Below are positions 10,601-19,090 of a stretch of 64,000 nucleotides of DNA, piece by piece; the stretch's first letter is position 1; each line of letters starts with the position of its first letter. The translations under genes and the position numbers were made by a program. The notes under the pieces were generated by a model, which ran no database searches, had not been told where the DNA came from, and saw only the letters and a program-made list of their open reading frames with translations. Source of the DNA: Saprospiraceae bacterium (GTDB lineage: Bacteria > Bacteroidota > Bacteroidia > Chitinophagales > Saprospiraceae); assembly GCA_025056735.1 (NCBI GenBank), contig JANWVR010000062.1:1-64000 (forward strand). The letters run 5' to 3'.

Positions 10601-11940
10601 GAGTCGGCGGCATCCCAGTGGAGCACGGCCCGCACGATGGGCGAACAGGCGTCGGTGATGACAAAATCGGGCAGGTCCACTGTGCCGGAGCAGCCGTCTT
10701 CCAGCAGCGTTGCGCCCACGATGGACGGGCAGTGCACCGTTGGCCCCACGCTGTCGGCCAATTCAATGACTTGCTCGCCTACGAAAGGCTGGGCGTTGGG
10801 GTCGTTGGCCTGGCAGGTGTTGCGCACCGTCCACAGGCGCGTCAGCAGGCGCGCACCGCCACACAGCGGCTGCTCTGTGTCGGAATACGCCGCCTCCAAA
10901 CCGCATACAGCACTGGGCCCGAGCGCGTAGCGCCGCTTGCCCACCTGGAAGAAGGGCCAGCCCAGCGCATTAGGATGCGCCGATGCCGAGCAGGCGACGG
11001 TGGTGTCCTGAGGCAGCTTCACCTCTTGCAGAGGCCGCACGCGCTCAATGACTTGCACGCAAGTGCTGAAGTTGCCGCGCGCATCGCCCACTGTCCAGAA
11101 TCGGCGAATGACTTCGAGCATATCCACTGAGTCGCAAGGATAGCTGTTGCGAATGTCGGTGAAAAGGGTGCTCACGCTGCCCGGGCAGTTCTCTGAGATG
11201 CTCGGAAAGCCGGCGGCAATGCCCAACGAGTCGCGCAGGAAGGTCGGCGTCAGGTGCTCGAGCGGCACAACGCACGGGATTTTCAGCGTAGGACACGTTA
11301 GGGCCGGCGGCAGCGTATCGCGCACGTCGCTTACTTCGATGAGGCATTCGCTGCCGATGAGGCTGTCGCGCACAATGAGTTGGAACTTCTGCGCCAGATC
11401 GTTGAAGTTGAATACCGCAGGAACGCGCTGGGCCGGCGGGCCCGGAATCCGGGTACCCAATTTATCGGGGCAGGTGTAATAGCCCTTGTCCAGGAGGTCT
11501 TCGGCGCGCGGCGCGGCGGTGCACTGTGGCCCCAGATAGGCGACTATTCTCGGAGGGCATTCTATGGGCTGCGAGTCCGGCTTCACCTCCACCGTGAAGG
11601 CGCAGCTAACGGTATTGCCGTCGTCGTCGGTGGCTGTGAAGATGTTTTGCGTCAGCCCATGCGGAAAAGTGTCGCCCGAGGGCAGTCCGCTCAGCTGCGT
11701 TACTGGCAGCGTGTCCGGCCCGTCTAAGGCCAGCACTTCGTACACATACACGACGCCGCAGGCGCCTTTGGCCAGACGAAGCGTCGTGTCGGAGGGGCAA
11801 ATCAGGGTCGGCCCTGTCGTGTCCGGCGCAATCCGTCCAGCACCGAAACATTTAGCTTCGCAAGGGCGCGCATGGACAATAGAAAAAGAAAAGGCGCTAA
11901 AAAGAGCGATCCCGATACAGGCGGGTATCCATCGGTTCAT
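7687..11940 (-). CDS. giant secreted protein with HYR-like repeats, dockerin-like segment and T9SS type A C-terminal sorting domain
   Basis: 1417 aa, signal peptide; cysteine-rich repeats; DLLTINRHILNL..AADANSSRTVTTFDILELRKLILG; C-terminus QPNPFGEETWVHVQLPQEGRAVLRVHDVAGRLLWE...VHRLVRL. Confidence 0.87.
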   Translation of the reverse strand: MNRWIPACIGIALFSAFSFSIVHARPCEAKCFGAGRIAPDTTGPTLICPSDTTLRLAKGACGVVYVYEVLALDGPDTLPVTQLSGLPSGDTFPHGLTQNIFTATDDDGNTVSCAFTVEVKPDSQPIECPPRIVAYLGPQCTAAPRAEDLLDKGYYTCPDKLGTRIPGPPAQRVPAVFNFNDLAQKFQLIVRDSLIGSECLIEVSDVRDTLPPALTCPTLKIPCVVPLEHLTPTFLRDSLGIAAGFPSISENCPGSVSTLFTDIRNSYPCDSVDMLEVIRRFWTVGDARGNFSTCVQVIERVRPLQEVKLPQDTTVACSASAHPNALGWPFFQVGKRRYALGPSAVCGLEAAYSDTEQPLCGGARLLTRLWTVRNTCQANDPNAQPFVGEQVIELADSVGPTVHCPSIVGATLLEDGCSGTVDLPDFVITDACSPIVRAVLHWDAADSLEAELTDFAGADTLRFDTLAVFGQLADLNTGPLPMTLTLYDACDNVGVCEFTLDVRDRQKPIARCDTLITIFLDDKGNGSAPADLFDNGSTDDCRAVRFKVRRTAPSECDSLPRWNDFVRFCCADIEADVVVTLRVYDAIVLSGSVPDSVGGGHYSECHTRVEVLNNNLPRCQAPADVTIACTDFDPTLKDYGDATLSCGVDSVAITLDSTQFSWTCGSGTLLRVFQVFDKNGASGQCTQQITGLADFNYYIKFPDDVITADCHPSTMMTLPIIHSLGCEDVAFEFSDERVNVPEACYLLLRRWKIYNRCNYNPDQPLIVVPNPRPNPIPLHQNNWPGPLVSSPNAPPNLAPTVVAVTPGHIPTNFSTFWNPYGNGYTYEQYIWVQDTEEPVISCASDTLKFTNVTLDNKDFWFFQNLDLCEADATVSVQTFDGCERSDVLVSYRLFLDLDGNGQVESVFPSPTQTPAGSIRYNNINNPNYTGGTQVEFDRRNVPAQKKYQFDIARFQNGDTLQVQLVWRESGNPAFVTPKLPRGIHRIEWTVRDRCGNTAICTQIIQVGAQPYSCAPSDETISGDIRTEQNEKAPGIIVELKGASPLQGPIIAYEVTNQKGEFSFTVPFASTFVVQPSYDEDPVKGVTTLDLLTINRHILNLDLLPTPYRIIAADANSSRTVTTFDILELRKLILGIYTELPASPSWRFVPTFHVFPDPSNPFLSPLPEKISSSDSIPFSFIIIKVGDANASVKFSLHDNASEERQPLYLDVEDCRLNAGEETTLTLRACEAVAGVQGTLECLGLEVLDVLPEAGFTSEHYALHHGGRRLTFSWDAQGVPVLRLRVRALRPGRLSECLTLSDAITPTEAYSLDQRQTLRPQLRFSSQLPARGDAAPKLSSQPNPFGEETWVHVQLPQEGRAVLRVHDVAGRLLWEKTGDFGAGIQAIRLTGKELANTSGVLYFSAETANGRAVHRLVRL

Positions 11941-12132
11941 AGAGAACGATTTTTGTTGTGATGAAGAGAAAAAAGCGGGATTATGCGGTGTAAACGCTTG
12001 ACTACGGCGAAAATCGCGCCAAAAGGCTTACCCTTTTCGGCCTAAGTTGCAGGGTTTGTCCGCCAATAGCGAAAAAACCGCAGGCAAAATACGGCCTTGC
12101 GCCCTCGCGGCTGCACCCGACCTTTGCGGCTG

Positions 12133-13317
12133 ATGAAGTTGTATTTGAAACCGGGCAAGGAGGCCTCTGTGCGCCGTTTCCATCCCTGGATCTTCTCCGG
12201 CGCGCTTCAGGAGCTGCCCTCTGCTGACGCCGATGGCGAGGTGGCGGAAGTGTACGATCACCGCGGACGGCTGCTGGGCGTGGGCCATTTCCATCGCGGC
12301 AACATCGCGGTGCGCCTGCTGACGTTTGAAGCCGCCGACCTGAACGCTCCAGCCTTTTGGGAGCACAAGCTGCAGCAGGCCTTTGCATTGCGCCAGCAAC
12401 TGGGCCTGACCCAACAGGGCGCCTATCGCCTCGTACACGGCGAAGGCGACGACCTGTCGGGCTTAGTCATAGACCTCTACGGCCAGGTCGCCGTAGTGCA
12501 ATGCCACAGCATTGGCATGCACCGCCAGCGCCACCTCATTGCCCAGGCGCTCCAGCGCGTGGTAGAGCCGCCCCTGACGGCCATTTTTGATAAAAGCCGC
12601 GAAACTCTGCCCGAAAACTACGCCCAGCACATCCAAAACGGCTACCTCGCCGGCAGCGCTTCCGGCAGTGCTATCGTCTGCGAAAACGATGTGCGGTTTC
12701 GCGTGGACTGGGAAAGCGGCCAGAAAACGGGCTTCTTCTTAGACCAGCGCGACAACCGCCAGCTGCTGGGCCGCCTGTGCGCCGGCAAACGGGTGCTCAA
12801 TGCCTTTGCCTACACGGGCGGCTTTTCCTGCTACGCCCTGCGCGCCGGGGCTGCCCTCGTCCATTCGGTGGATATTTCGGCCAAAGCCATCGCTCTGCTT
12901 GAAGAAAACATCGCCCTCAATCAGCCTTTTGCCGGGCAGCACTGCGCTTTCACCGAGGACGCGCTGGCTTTTTTGAAAAAAACCAACCAGGAGTATGACA
13001 TTGTCGTCGTGGACCCGCCTGCCTTTGCCAAGAGCTTGGACAAGCGCCACAACGCGGTGCAGGGCTACAAGCGGCTGAATGCCGCAGCCATTCAGCGTGT
13101 AGCGCCTGGCGGGTTGCTTTTCACCTTTTCCTGCTCGCAGGTGGTTAGCCGGGAGCTGTTTGAGCACACGGTGGCGGCTGCGGCCATTGAAGTGGGCCGA
13201 CCGGCGCGCGTACTCTATCGCCTCTCGCAGGGGGCCGACCATCCGACGAACGTCTATCACCCGGAGGGCGCCTACCTCAAAGGGCTGGTGGTGCAGATAG
13301 GAAGCGCCGGAGAATGA
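12133..13317 (+). CDS. rlmI: class I SAM-dependent rRNA methyltransferase (RlmI-like, PUA + MTase)
   Basis: MKLYLKPGKEASVRRFHPWIFSGA; FFLDQRDNR; VLNAFAYTGGFSCYAL; VVVDPPAFAKS motifs. Confidence 0.9.
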   Translation: MKLYLKPGKEASVRRFHPWIFSGALQELPSADADGEVAEVYDHRGRLLGVGHFHRGNIAVRLLTFEAADLNAPAFWEHKLQQAFALRQQLGLTQQGAYRLVHGEGDDLSGLVIDLYGQVAVVQCHSIGMHRQRHLIAQALQRVVEPPLTAIFDKSRETLPENYAQHIQNGYLAGSASGSAIVCENDVRFRVDWESGQKTGFFLDQRDNRQLLGRLCAGKRVLNAFAYTGGFSCYALRAGAALVHSVDISAKAIALLEENIALNQPFAGQHCAFTEDALAFLKKTNQEYDIVVVDPPAFAKSLDKRHNAVQGYKRLNAAAIQRVAPGGLLFTFSCSQVVSRELFEHTVAAAAIEVGRPARVLYRLSQGADHPTNVYHPEGAYLKGLVVQIGSAGE

Positions 13318-13445
13318 ACAGTGGCAAGCGAAAAATGGAGAATGGCGGTGGCAAACGAAAGGCTGCTCGCGCTCATGAAGAGAGGTTCTGAACGGCGGCA
13401 TTTAGCCGCCCTTTCGGCCGGATGGTACTGAGCGCGCGCTGATGC

Positions 13446-14369
13446 TCACAGGCGCTCCCGCAATTGCTGAGCTTTAGCATAAAAGAGGTGCTCGGGCTGG
13501 CGCAGGATGACGTCGAGGGCGGAGTCTAAGGCGCTCTGGCGCTGGGGCATTTGCTTGAGGATGGCCAGCACAACGCCCCATTCGGCGCGCTGGGCATAGG
13601 GCTGCATGCGGCTGACGGCTATGCGCCGGAAGGCCATTTCGGCGTCGGCGTATTGGCCGTTTTTATAGTAGGCTACGGCTAAGAGTTCCTGTTGTTGCAC
13701 GTCGTCGGTGGTAGGCGCGGGCGTCAGTTCGGGTTTGAGAGCGTTGGTAACGTCCTGATAGCGACCCTCTTGCAGGTTTTTAAGGCCTTCTAAGTAGGTT
13801 TTGGAGCCGCCTTTAGCGCCGCGCGGGGGCAGGAAGTCGCGTTCGGCGAAGAAGTCGTCGGCGATGGCGGCGTAGTCTATAGCGGGACCATCGGGCTGCA
13901 TTTCTTCAATGGGTGCGGGTGGCAGTTCGTTTTGGGCCAGGTCGCGCTCGGGAGCAGCGCCGGGTTGTCTAGCGGGCTTTCGCCAGGCAGGCGGTTGCTT
14001 TTTGGGTTTGGGCTGTGTTTGCACGATGTCGGGTGGCGCAGGCGCTTCGGTCAGGCGGTCGCGCAGCAGCCAGTACCCGACGGCGAGGGCGGCTACGACA
14101 GCGGCGGCGCGCAGCGCCCAGGTGAGGGGGCGGATGCGAGCGCGCTTGGGTTGCAGTTGCTGAAGGAGTTCTGTCTCACGGTCCCAGGCGCGCATTTTAG
14201 CGCGCAGGTCTTGCTCGACGAGCAGCTCCAGGCCAATGCGCTCGACGCGATGCTGGCGCACTAAGGCGTCTAATTCAGCATCCTGAGCCATTTCAGCCTC
14301 GAAGGCGCGGCGCTCGTCGGGCGGCATTTTGCCGGTGAGGTATCGTTCTATTTGTTCGAAGCGAAGCAC
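13446..14369 (-). CDS. anti-sigma-factor-like membrane protein with tetratricopeptide-like C-terminal region
   Basis: N-terminal RYLTGKMPPDERRAFEAEMAQDAELDALV, central TM, TPR-like C-terminus; directly follows an ECF sigma gene. Confidence 0.65.
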   Translation of the reverse strand: MLRFEQIERYLTGKMPPDERRAFEAEMAQDAELDALVRQHRVERIGLELLVEQDLRAKMRAWDRETELLQQLQPKRARIRPLTWALRAAAVVAALAVGYWLLRDRLTEAPAPPDIVQTQPKPKKQPPAWRKPARQPGAAPERDLAQNELPPAPIEEMQPDGPAIDYAAIADDFFAERDFLPPRGAKGGSKTYLEGLKNLQEGRYQDVTNALKPELTPAPTTDDVQQQELLAVAYYKNGQYADAEMAFRRIAVSRMQPYAQRAEWGVVLAILKQMPQRQSALDSALDVILRQPEHLFYAKAQQLRERL

Positions 14370-14404
14370 GGCGAGAAGGTTTTAACGGTGTGGAGATCAG
14401 GGTA

Positions 14405-15001
14405 TTACAAGCGGCGGTTTTCCAACAGGACAGCAAAAGCCGGGTTGTTTTGCAGCAATTCGCGAAAGCGCGTGCGGCAGCGGTAGGCTTCTTTTTTGGC
14501 CACATCGGCGCTGTTATAGTGCATGATTTGAGCGATTTCTTCCATGGAATGGTCCAGCTGATACAGGCGCAGGAGTTCGCGGCAGCGTTCGCCGATTTGT
14601 CCTAAAGCTTCTTGAAACAATTCGCGGTATTCGGTTCGGATGGCTTCGGCCTCTGGGCTTTCTACTTCGGCGTCGTAGTGGGCGGGTGAGAGGTCGGTGT
14701 AGCGGCCGTGTTGGCGTCGCACCGTTACCCAGCGCCATTTTGCGATGGCCACGAAGTAGGTGGTCAGCGCGCTGCGCGCCTCATAGCGCCCCTCGCGGAT
14801 GTTGCGGTCGAGGATCACTAACGCTTCCTGGAAGATGTCCTGGGCGTCCTGTCGAGAGCCGCCGTTTGCCATTACGTGTCGGATGACCGTTTCGCGCAAG
14901 CCCGGCATCAGGTACAGGCGTTTGAGCGCTTCTTCGCGCGCCGCTCCGCCTGCTCGAATGCCCGATACTAAGGCTTCATCGCTCCAATCGGTGTTTGCCA
15001 T
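14405..15001 (-). CDS. RNA polymerase sigma factor, sigma-70/ECF family
   Basis: QDAQDIFQEALVILDRNIREGRYEARSALTTYFVAIAKWRWV and C-terminal HTH CRELLRLYQLDHSMEEIAQIMHYNSADVAKKEAYRCRTRFRELL. Confidence 0.85.
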   Translation of the reverse strand: MANTDWSDEALVSGIRAGGAAREEALKRLYLMPGLRETVIRHVMANGGSRQDAQDIFQEALVILDRNIREGRYEARSALTTYFVAIAKWRWVTVRRQHGRYTDLSPAHYDAEVESPEAEAIRTEYRELFQEALGQIGERCRELLRLYQLDHSMEEIAQIMHYNSADVAKKEAYRCRTRFRELLQNNPAFAVLLENRRL

Positions 15002-15262
15002 GTTGATGCTGTTCGCGTGATGAGGGTAACCTGTGCAGATTAAAAAATGCGCACAAAAGTAACGCGCTTGCAGTCAGCGGACGTGCAGCCCTGGCCGTGT
15101 TCCGGGCAAAGCCCAGCTGTTACGCGAGTGCGGGGGGCCTGATGCTCCATGCCCAGGTATAGGCCTCCTTTTTCCTTGCGGCGGCGCAGGGCGGCTTGAC
15201 CGCGCAAAGCCAGTTTCTGCGTTCGCAGATTTTTATGGATGTTTGCTTTAAATTCGCGCCTT

Positions 15263-16828
15263 ATGCAGCACTACCCAATTGGCAAACAGGAGTTTGAGGT
15301 CATTCGTCGAAACGGCTTCGTTTACGTGGACAAAACCCGGTGGGTCTATCAGCTGGCTGCGCGCACCTCGCAGTACTTCCTCAGCCGCCCGCGGCGCTTT
15401 GGCAAATCGCTCTTTCTCTCTACGCTCAAAAGCCTGTTCAGCGGCGACCGCAGCCTCTTCAAAGACCTGTGGATCGAACCCTACTTAGCGGAAATTGAAC
15501 AGCGACCGGTATTGCACATATCCTTCAACGACATTAGTCATAGAACGCTGGGATTGGAAAACGCCTTGCGCAAGGCCATGCAAGACATCGCCCGAGAACG
15601 CCAGCTGAAATTGAGTAATATGGGAGCGTACGACACGCATTTCCTCGAAATCATTACTCAAATGGCTGCCGAGCGCCCCATCGTCCTCCTTATTGACGAA
15701 TACGACAAACCCATTATTGACTACCTCAACGATGTGCCTCAAGCCGTCGCCAACCGGGACATCCTCAAATCTCTCTTCTCGGTGCTCAAGGGCGCCGAAA
15801 TCCACATCCACCTCCTCTTTATCACCGGCGTCTCCAAATTCAGCAAAGTCTCCATCTTCTCCGACCTCAACCACCTGCAAGATATCTCCATGGAAGACGC
15901 CTATGCTACCATGCTCGGCTTTACCGCCGAAGAAGTGCACACCTATTTTGCCCAACGCATTCAGCAAATCGCTCAGCAGCACCAACTCGACGAAAATGCC
16001 TTGTGGGAAAAAATCCGACTCCATTACAACGGCTATTCCTGGGACGGCAAAAATTACGTTTATAACCCCTTCTCGCTGCTGAGCTTCCTGCAAAGCGGCG
16101 CCTTCAACAATTATTGGTTTGAAACCGGCACGCCCACTTTCTTAGTCGAGTACGTGCGACGGCAACGACCGCCTGAAGCCATCGAAGGCACAGTCGTCAA
16201 CAAGGGCATCTTTAACCGCTTCGACTTCGAGAACCTCGACGTCATCGCTGCCATGTTCCAGACCGGGTACCTCACTATCCAGAAAGCTGAAGGCAGCGGC
16301 ATGGACGCCTGGCTCACCCTCGGTTACCCGAATGCCGAAGTGCGCTACTCGTTCGAGCAACACCTGCTGAGCCATTTTGCTGCACAACCACCCACCTCCG
16401 TCAGCCACCAGCTGTACGCCCTACGAAAGGCCCTCGACCACCTCGACCCTGACGCCTTTGTGGCCCATCTGAAAACCTTCTTCGCCGCCATACCCTTCGA
16501 CGCGGCTCCGCCCAACAGCCGCCCGCCTCAAACCTGGGAAGGCTTCTTCCAGGCCCTCACCTTCCTGCTCCTGCGCGCCTTAGGGCTCGACGTGCAGGCA
16601 GAGGTGGCCTCCGCCAAAGGACGCTCCGACGCTGTGGTGCGCTTGCCTGGCAGCATCTGGGTCATGGAATTCAAACTCGGCTCGGCCCAAAGCGCCCTGC
16701 GGCAAATCCAACGGCAGGGATACGCCGAACCTTACCTGCACGCCGGAAAACCGCTGATCCTGCTGGGGCTGGGCTTCGACGCCAACGCCCGCAACGTGAA
16801 AAACCACAAGTGGGTGCGCATCGGGTAA
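15263..16828 (+). CDS. AAA-ATPase-like domain / PD-(D/E)XK nuclease domain protein
   Basis: YPIGKQEFEVIRRNGFVYVDKTRWVYQL..FLSRPRRFGKSLFLSTLKSLFSG (Walker A), VLLIDEYDKPI (Walker B), C-terminal GRSDAVVRLPGSIWVMEFKLG nuclease-like motif. Confidence 0.88.
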   Translation: MQHYPIGKQEFEVIRRNGFVYVDKTRWVYQLAARTSQYFLSRPRRFGKSLFLSTLKSLFSGDRSLFKDLWIEPYLAEIEQRPVLHISFNDISHRTLGLENALRKAMQDIARERQLKLSNMGAYDTHFLEIITQMAAERPIVLLIDEYDKPIIDYLNDVPQAVANRDILKSLFSVLKGAEIHIHLLFITGVSKFSKVSIFSDLNHLQDISMEDAYATMLGFTAEEVHTYFAQRIQQIAQQHQLDENALWEKIRLHYNGYSWDGKNYVYNPFSLLSFLQSGAFNNYWFETGTPTFLVEYVRRQRPPEAIEGTVVNKGIFNRFDFENLDVIAAMFQTGYLTIQKAEGSGMDAWLTLGYPNAEVRYSFEQHLLSHFAAQPPTSVSHQLYALRKALDHLDPDAFVAHLKTFFAAIPFDAAPPNSRPPQTWEGFFQALTFLLLRALGLDVQAEVASAKGRSDAVVRLPGSIWVMEFKLGSAQSALRQIQRQGYAEPYLHAGKPLILLGLGFDANARNVKNHKWVRIG

Positions 16829-17088
16829 CCCCCACAGTGCAAAGCCCAAACCCAATAAAACCGACCTCTTACCCTCCGAACAGGCGAAAGCATCGCCCGC
16901 GCTGACGCTTTACACGCCTTCACACGCATTTGGCTAAACCCTTGATATTCAGATGAAATGAAACAGCCTTTGCCCTGGGCGCTGTTAGCGTTTTCTTAAA
17001 AAAAGCGCCCGGGTGGTTACTCTCAAAAGCGGGCCGGCATTAAGCAGCAAACACATTCTTCATCGCAAATCAAAAAGCAGATTTTGTC

Positions 17089-17817
17089 ATGAAAAACCGC
17101 GTATTGCTTCTGGCCGCTTTTGTTCTGATTTCCATGAATGCCGCTTTTGCCCAATTGAGCGGTATTGGCTTTCGCCCGATGGCGACGTTTTCCACCTATA
17201 AGCTTTCGCAAGACCTGAACGACAACTACGACAGCTACCTGCGTCTGGGCGGGGGCGGCGCGTTGTTTGCCGAGTTCAATTTGGGCAGCCGCTTCACCTT
17301 CCAGCCCGAGGTTGTCTATGTGCAGCGCGGAGCCAACATCAAGAGCGAGAGCCGACTGTACTGGGACGGCCACCACTTTGGCTACCCACGCGACTACCGG
17401 GTGAACGAGATTCGCCAGCAGGAGACGCTGCATTACATTGACATCCCGCTCATGTTTGAGAAAAACTTTGGCGGCGGCAACGTAGGCGCTTATGTGGCTT
17501 TTGGCCCGGCCATCTCCTTTGCTATTGCCAACGGCTCGGGCCGCGAGGAACTGTTTGTATCGCACCTGAACTCCGAAGGCAAGCAGACGTCGTTCACCGA
17601 CCGCAAGGAATACATCATCGAGATGGGCAAAGGCCGCAACGACGACTACCGCAAGGGCGACTTCAGCGTCAACCTCGGCACGGGGCTGGTGCTCATCTTA
17701 GACAAGGGCGAAATTGGCCTGGATGTGCGCTATTCCCACGGGCTTCGCAACATTGACATCAGCGGCATCAAGAACCGCACGCTGCAGGTCGGCCTGTCCT
17801 ACATGCACTACTTCTAA
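17089..17817 (+). CDS. outer-membrane beta-barrel protein (PorT-like family)
   Basis: Signal peptide MKNRVLLLAAFVLISMNAAFA; barrel-like pattern; PLMFEKNFGGGNVGAYVAFGPAISF; terminal aromatic. Confidence 0.75.
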   Translation: MKNRVLLLAAFVLISMNAAFAQLSGIGFRPMATFSTYKLSQDLNDNYDSYLRLGGGGALFAEFNLGSRFTFQPEVVYVQRGANIKSESRLYWDGHHFGYPRDYRVNEIRQQETLHYIDIPLMFEKNFGGGNVGAYVAFGPAISFAIANGSGREELFVSHLNSEGKQTSFTDRKEYIIEMGKGRNDDYRKGDFSVNLGTGLVLILDKGEIGLDVRYSHGLRNIDISGIKNRTLQVGLSYMHYF

Positions 17818-17899
17818 TCGCCACCTCCCGGCGTTCGCGCAGGCGCGCGGCTTTTCCCTTCACCTTCAGGCTCTTATCGTCAAAACCACCCTTTGTGCT

Positions 17900-18163
17900 A
17901 TGTGCTGTCCGAATTGCGGCCATGCCGCCCAGGCCCACTACACGCGCTGCCGCCACTGCAACTACAAGCTACCACAGACGGCAACGCCCGGCGCTGCTCC
18001 AGCTGCAGAGGTCATTGCCTGCTGGAACTGCGCCGCGCCAAACCCGGCGCACCACAGCCGCTGCGCCTGCTGCAACGCCCGATTAGAAGATGCTCCGGCC
18101 CAACGCCGCACCCATTCGATCACCTCAAACGCTTACCGCCATGGCCAACCACAAGAGCGTTAA
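17900..18163 (+). CDS. small double zinc-ribbon protein
   Basis: MCCPNCGHAAQAHYTRCRHC...CWNCAAPNPAHHSRCACC: two CxxC-x10-CxxC modules; 3' end overlaps the next CDS start. Confidence 0.6.
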   Translation: MCCPNCGHAAQAHYTRCRHCNYKLPQTATPGAAPAAEVIACWNCAAPNPAHHSRCACCNARLEDAPAQRRTHSITSNAYRHGQPQER

Positions 18164-19022
18164 CCCGATGTTCCTCTCCGCCTTAGACATCCTGACCGGC
18201 GCGCTGGGCGTGTTCATCGTGCTCAACTTCCTCAACACGCGCATGATGGGTACCGGGCCGCACACGCCAACGCCACCCATCGCTCAGCAAACGACTGAAA
18301 AAAAGGAGAAGGAAAAAACACAGCCCCACAAGCCGACGCCGCAGCGCCGCCCACAGCCAGAACAGCGCCCGACGCCGGCGCCCAAACCCACACCTGCTGT
18401 TGCGGAAAAGCCGCAACCCAAACCCGAGACGACGGCGCCCGAGCCGAAACCCGAGCCCGCAGACCCACTACCGCCCGCACCGCCGCAAGACCCTGTAGCC
18501 GTGGACTTGATGAAGCAGACCAAAGGCGATGTAACCCTCCTGCTCCAACAGGAAGGCGTGGCCAAACAAAGCGTCGAGTTCATGCTCAAACAGGGCAATC
18601 AGGTGTGGAAACCCGGACGCGCCGGCAAGTACCAGACCGACGACTTCCAATACGAGAAGAGCCTGAACTACTTCTATCAGGCGCGCATCAAGCCCGGCCG
18701 TTACGAAGTGTGGGTGCGCGTCAAGAAACGCACCAACGCCTCCGGGCAACAACCCTTCGCCCTGTACGGCAAGATCGTGCAACCCGGCTACCGCAGCATC
18801 ACGCACAACTTCGGCGCCTTCGCCACCTCCAGCAGCGAATGGACGCTCGCCGGCACGCTCACCATTCTGAACAACGCGCTCAACTACCAGTCGGCGCTGC
18901 CGCCCGCAGCAGCGGCTAAACCTGCCGACGATGCCGCACCCGCGCCGCCGGCTCCTGCAACGCCTACTCCCACTAACTCACCTCGACCTGAACCCAAACG
19001 CAGCGGCAAATGGGGCCGCTGA
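18141..19022 (+). CDS. single-TM protein with ExbD/MotB-like TM helix, Pro-rich TonB-like linker and C-terminal beta domain
   Basis: MANHKSVNPMFLSALDILTGALGVFIVLNFLN (Asp in TM), long Pro/Lys/Glu linker, C-terminal YFYQARIKPGRYEVWVRVKKRTNASG... Confidence 0.7.
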   Translation: MANHKSVNPMFLSALDILTGALGVFIVLNFLNTRMMGTGPHTPTPPIAQQTTEKKEKEKTQPHKPTPQRRPQPEQRPTPAPKPTPAVAEKPQPKPETTAPEPKPEPADPLPPAPPQDPVAVDLMKQTKGDVTLLLQQEGVAKQSVEFMLKQGNQVWKPGRAGKYQTDDFQYEKSLNYFYQARIKPGRYEVWVRVKKRTNASGQQPFALYGKIVQPGYRSITHNFGAFATSSSEWTLAGTLTILNNALNYQSALPPAAAAKPADDAAPAPPAPATPTPTNSPRPEPKRSGKWGR

Positions 19023-19090
19023 TGCGCGCGGCGCATTCAACACCGCTTTTCTTTCTCTTTCATTCGCTCACTCAAAAGCATTCCAACGCC

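Noticed and set aside
17714-17899. 5' extension of the zinc-ribbon ORF back to 17714
   Set aside because: The extension overlaps the end of the barrel CDS out of frame and is composition-driven; the ATG at 17900 directly precedes the CxxC module.
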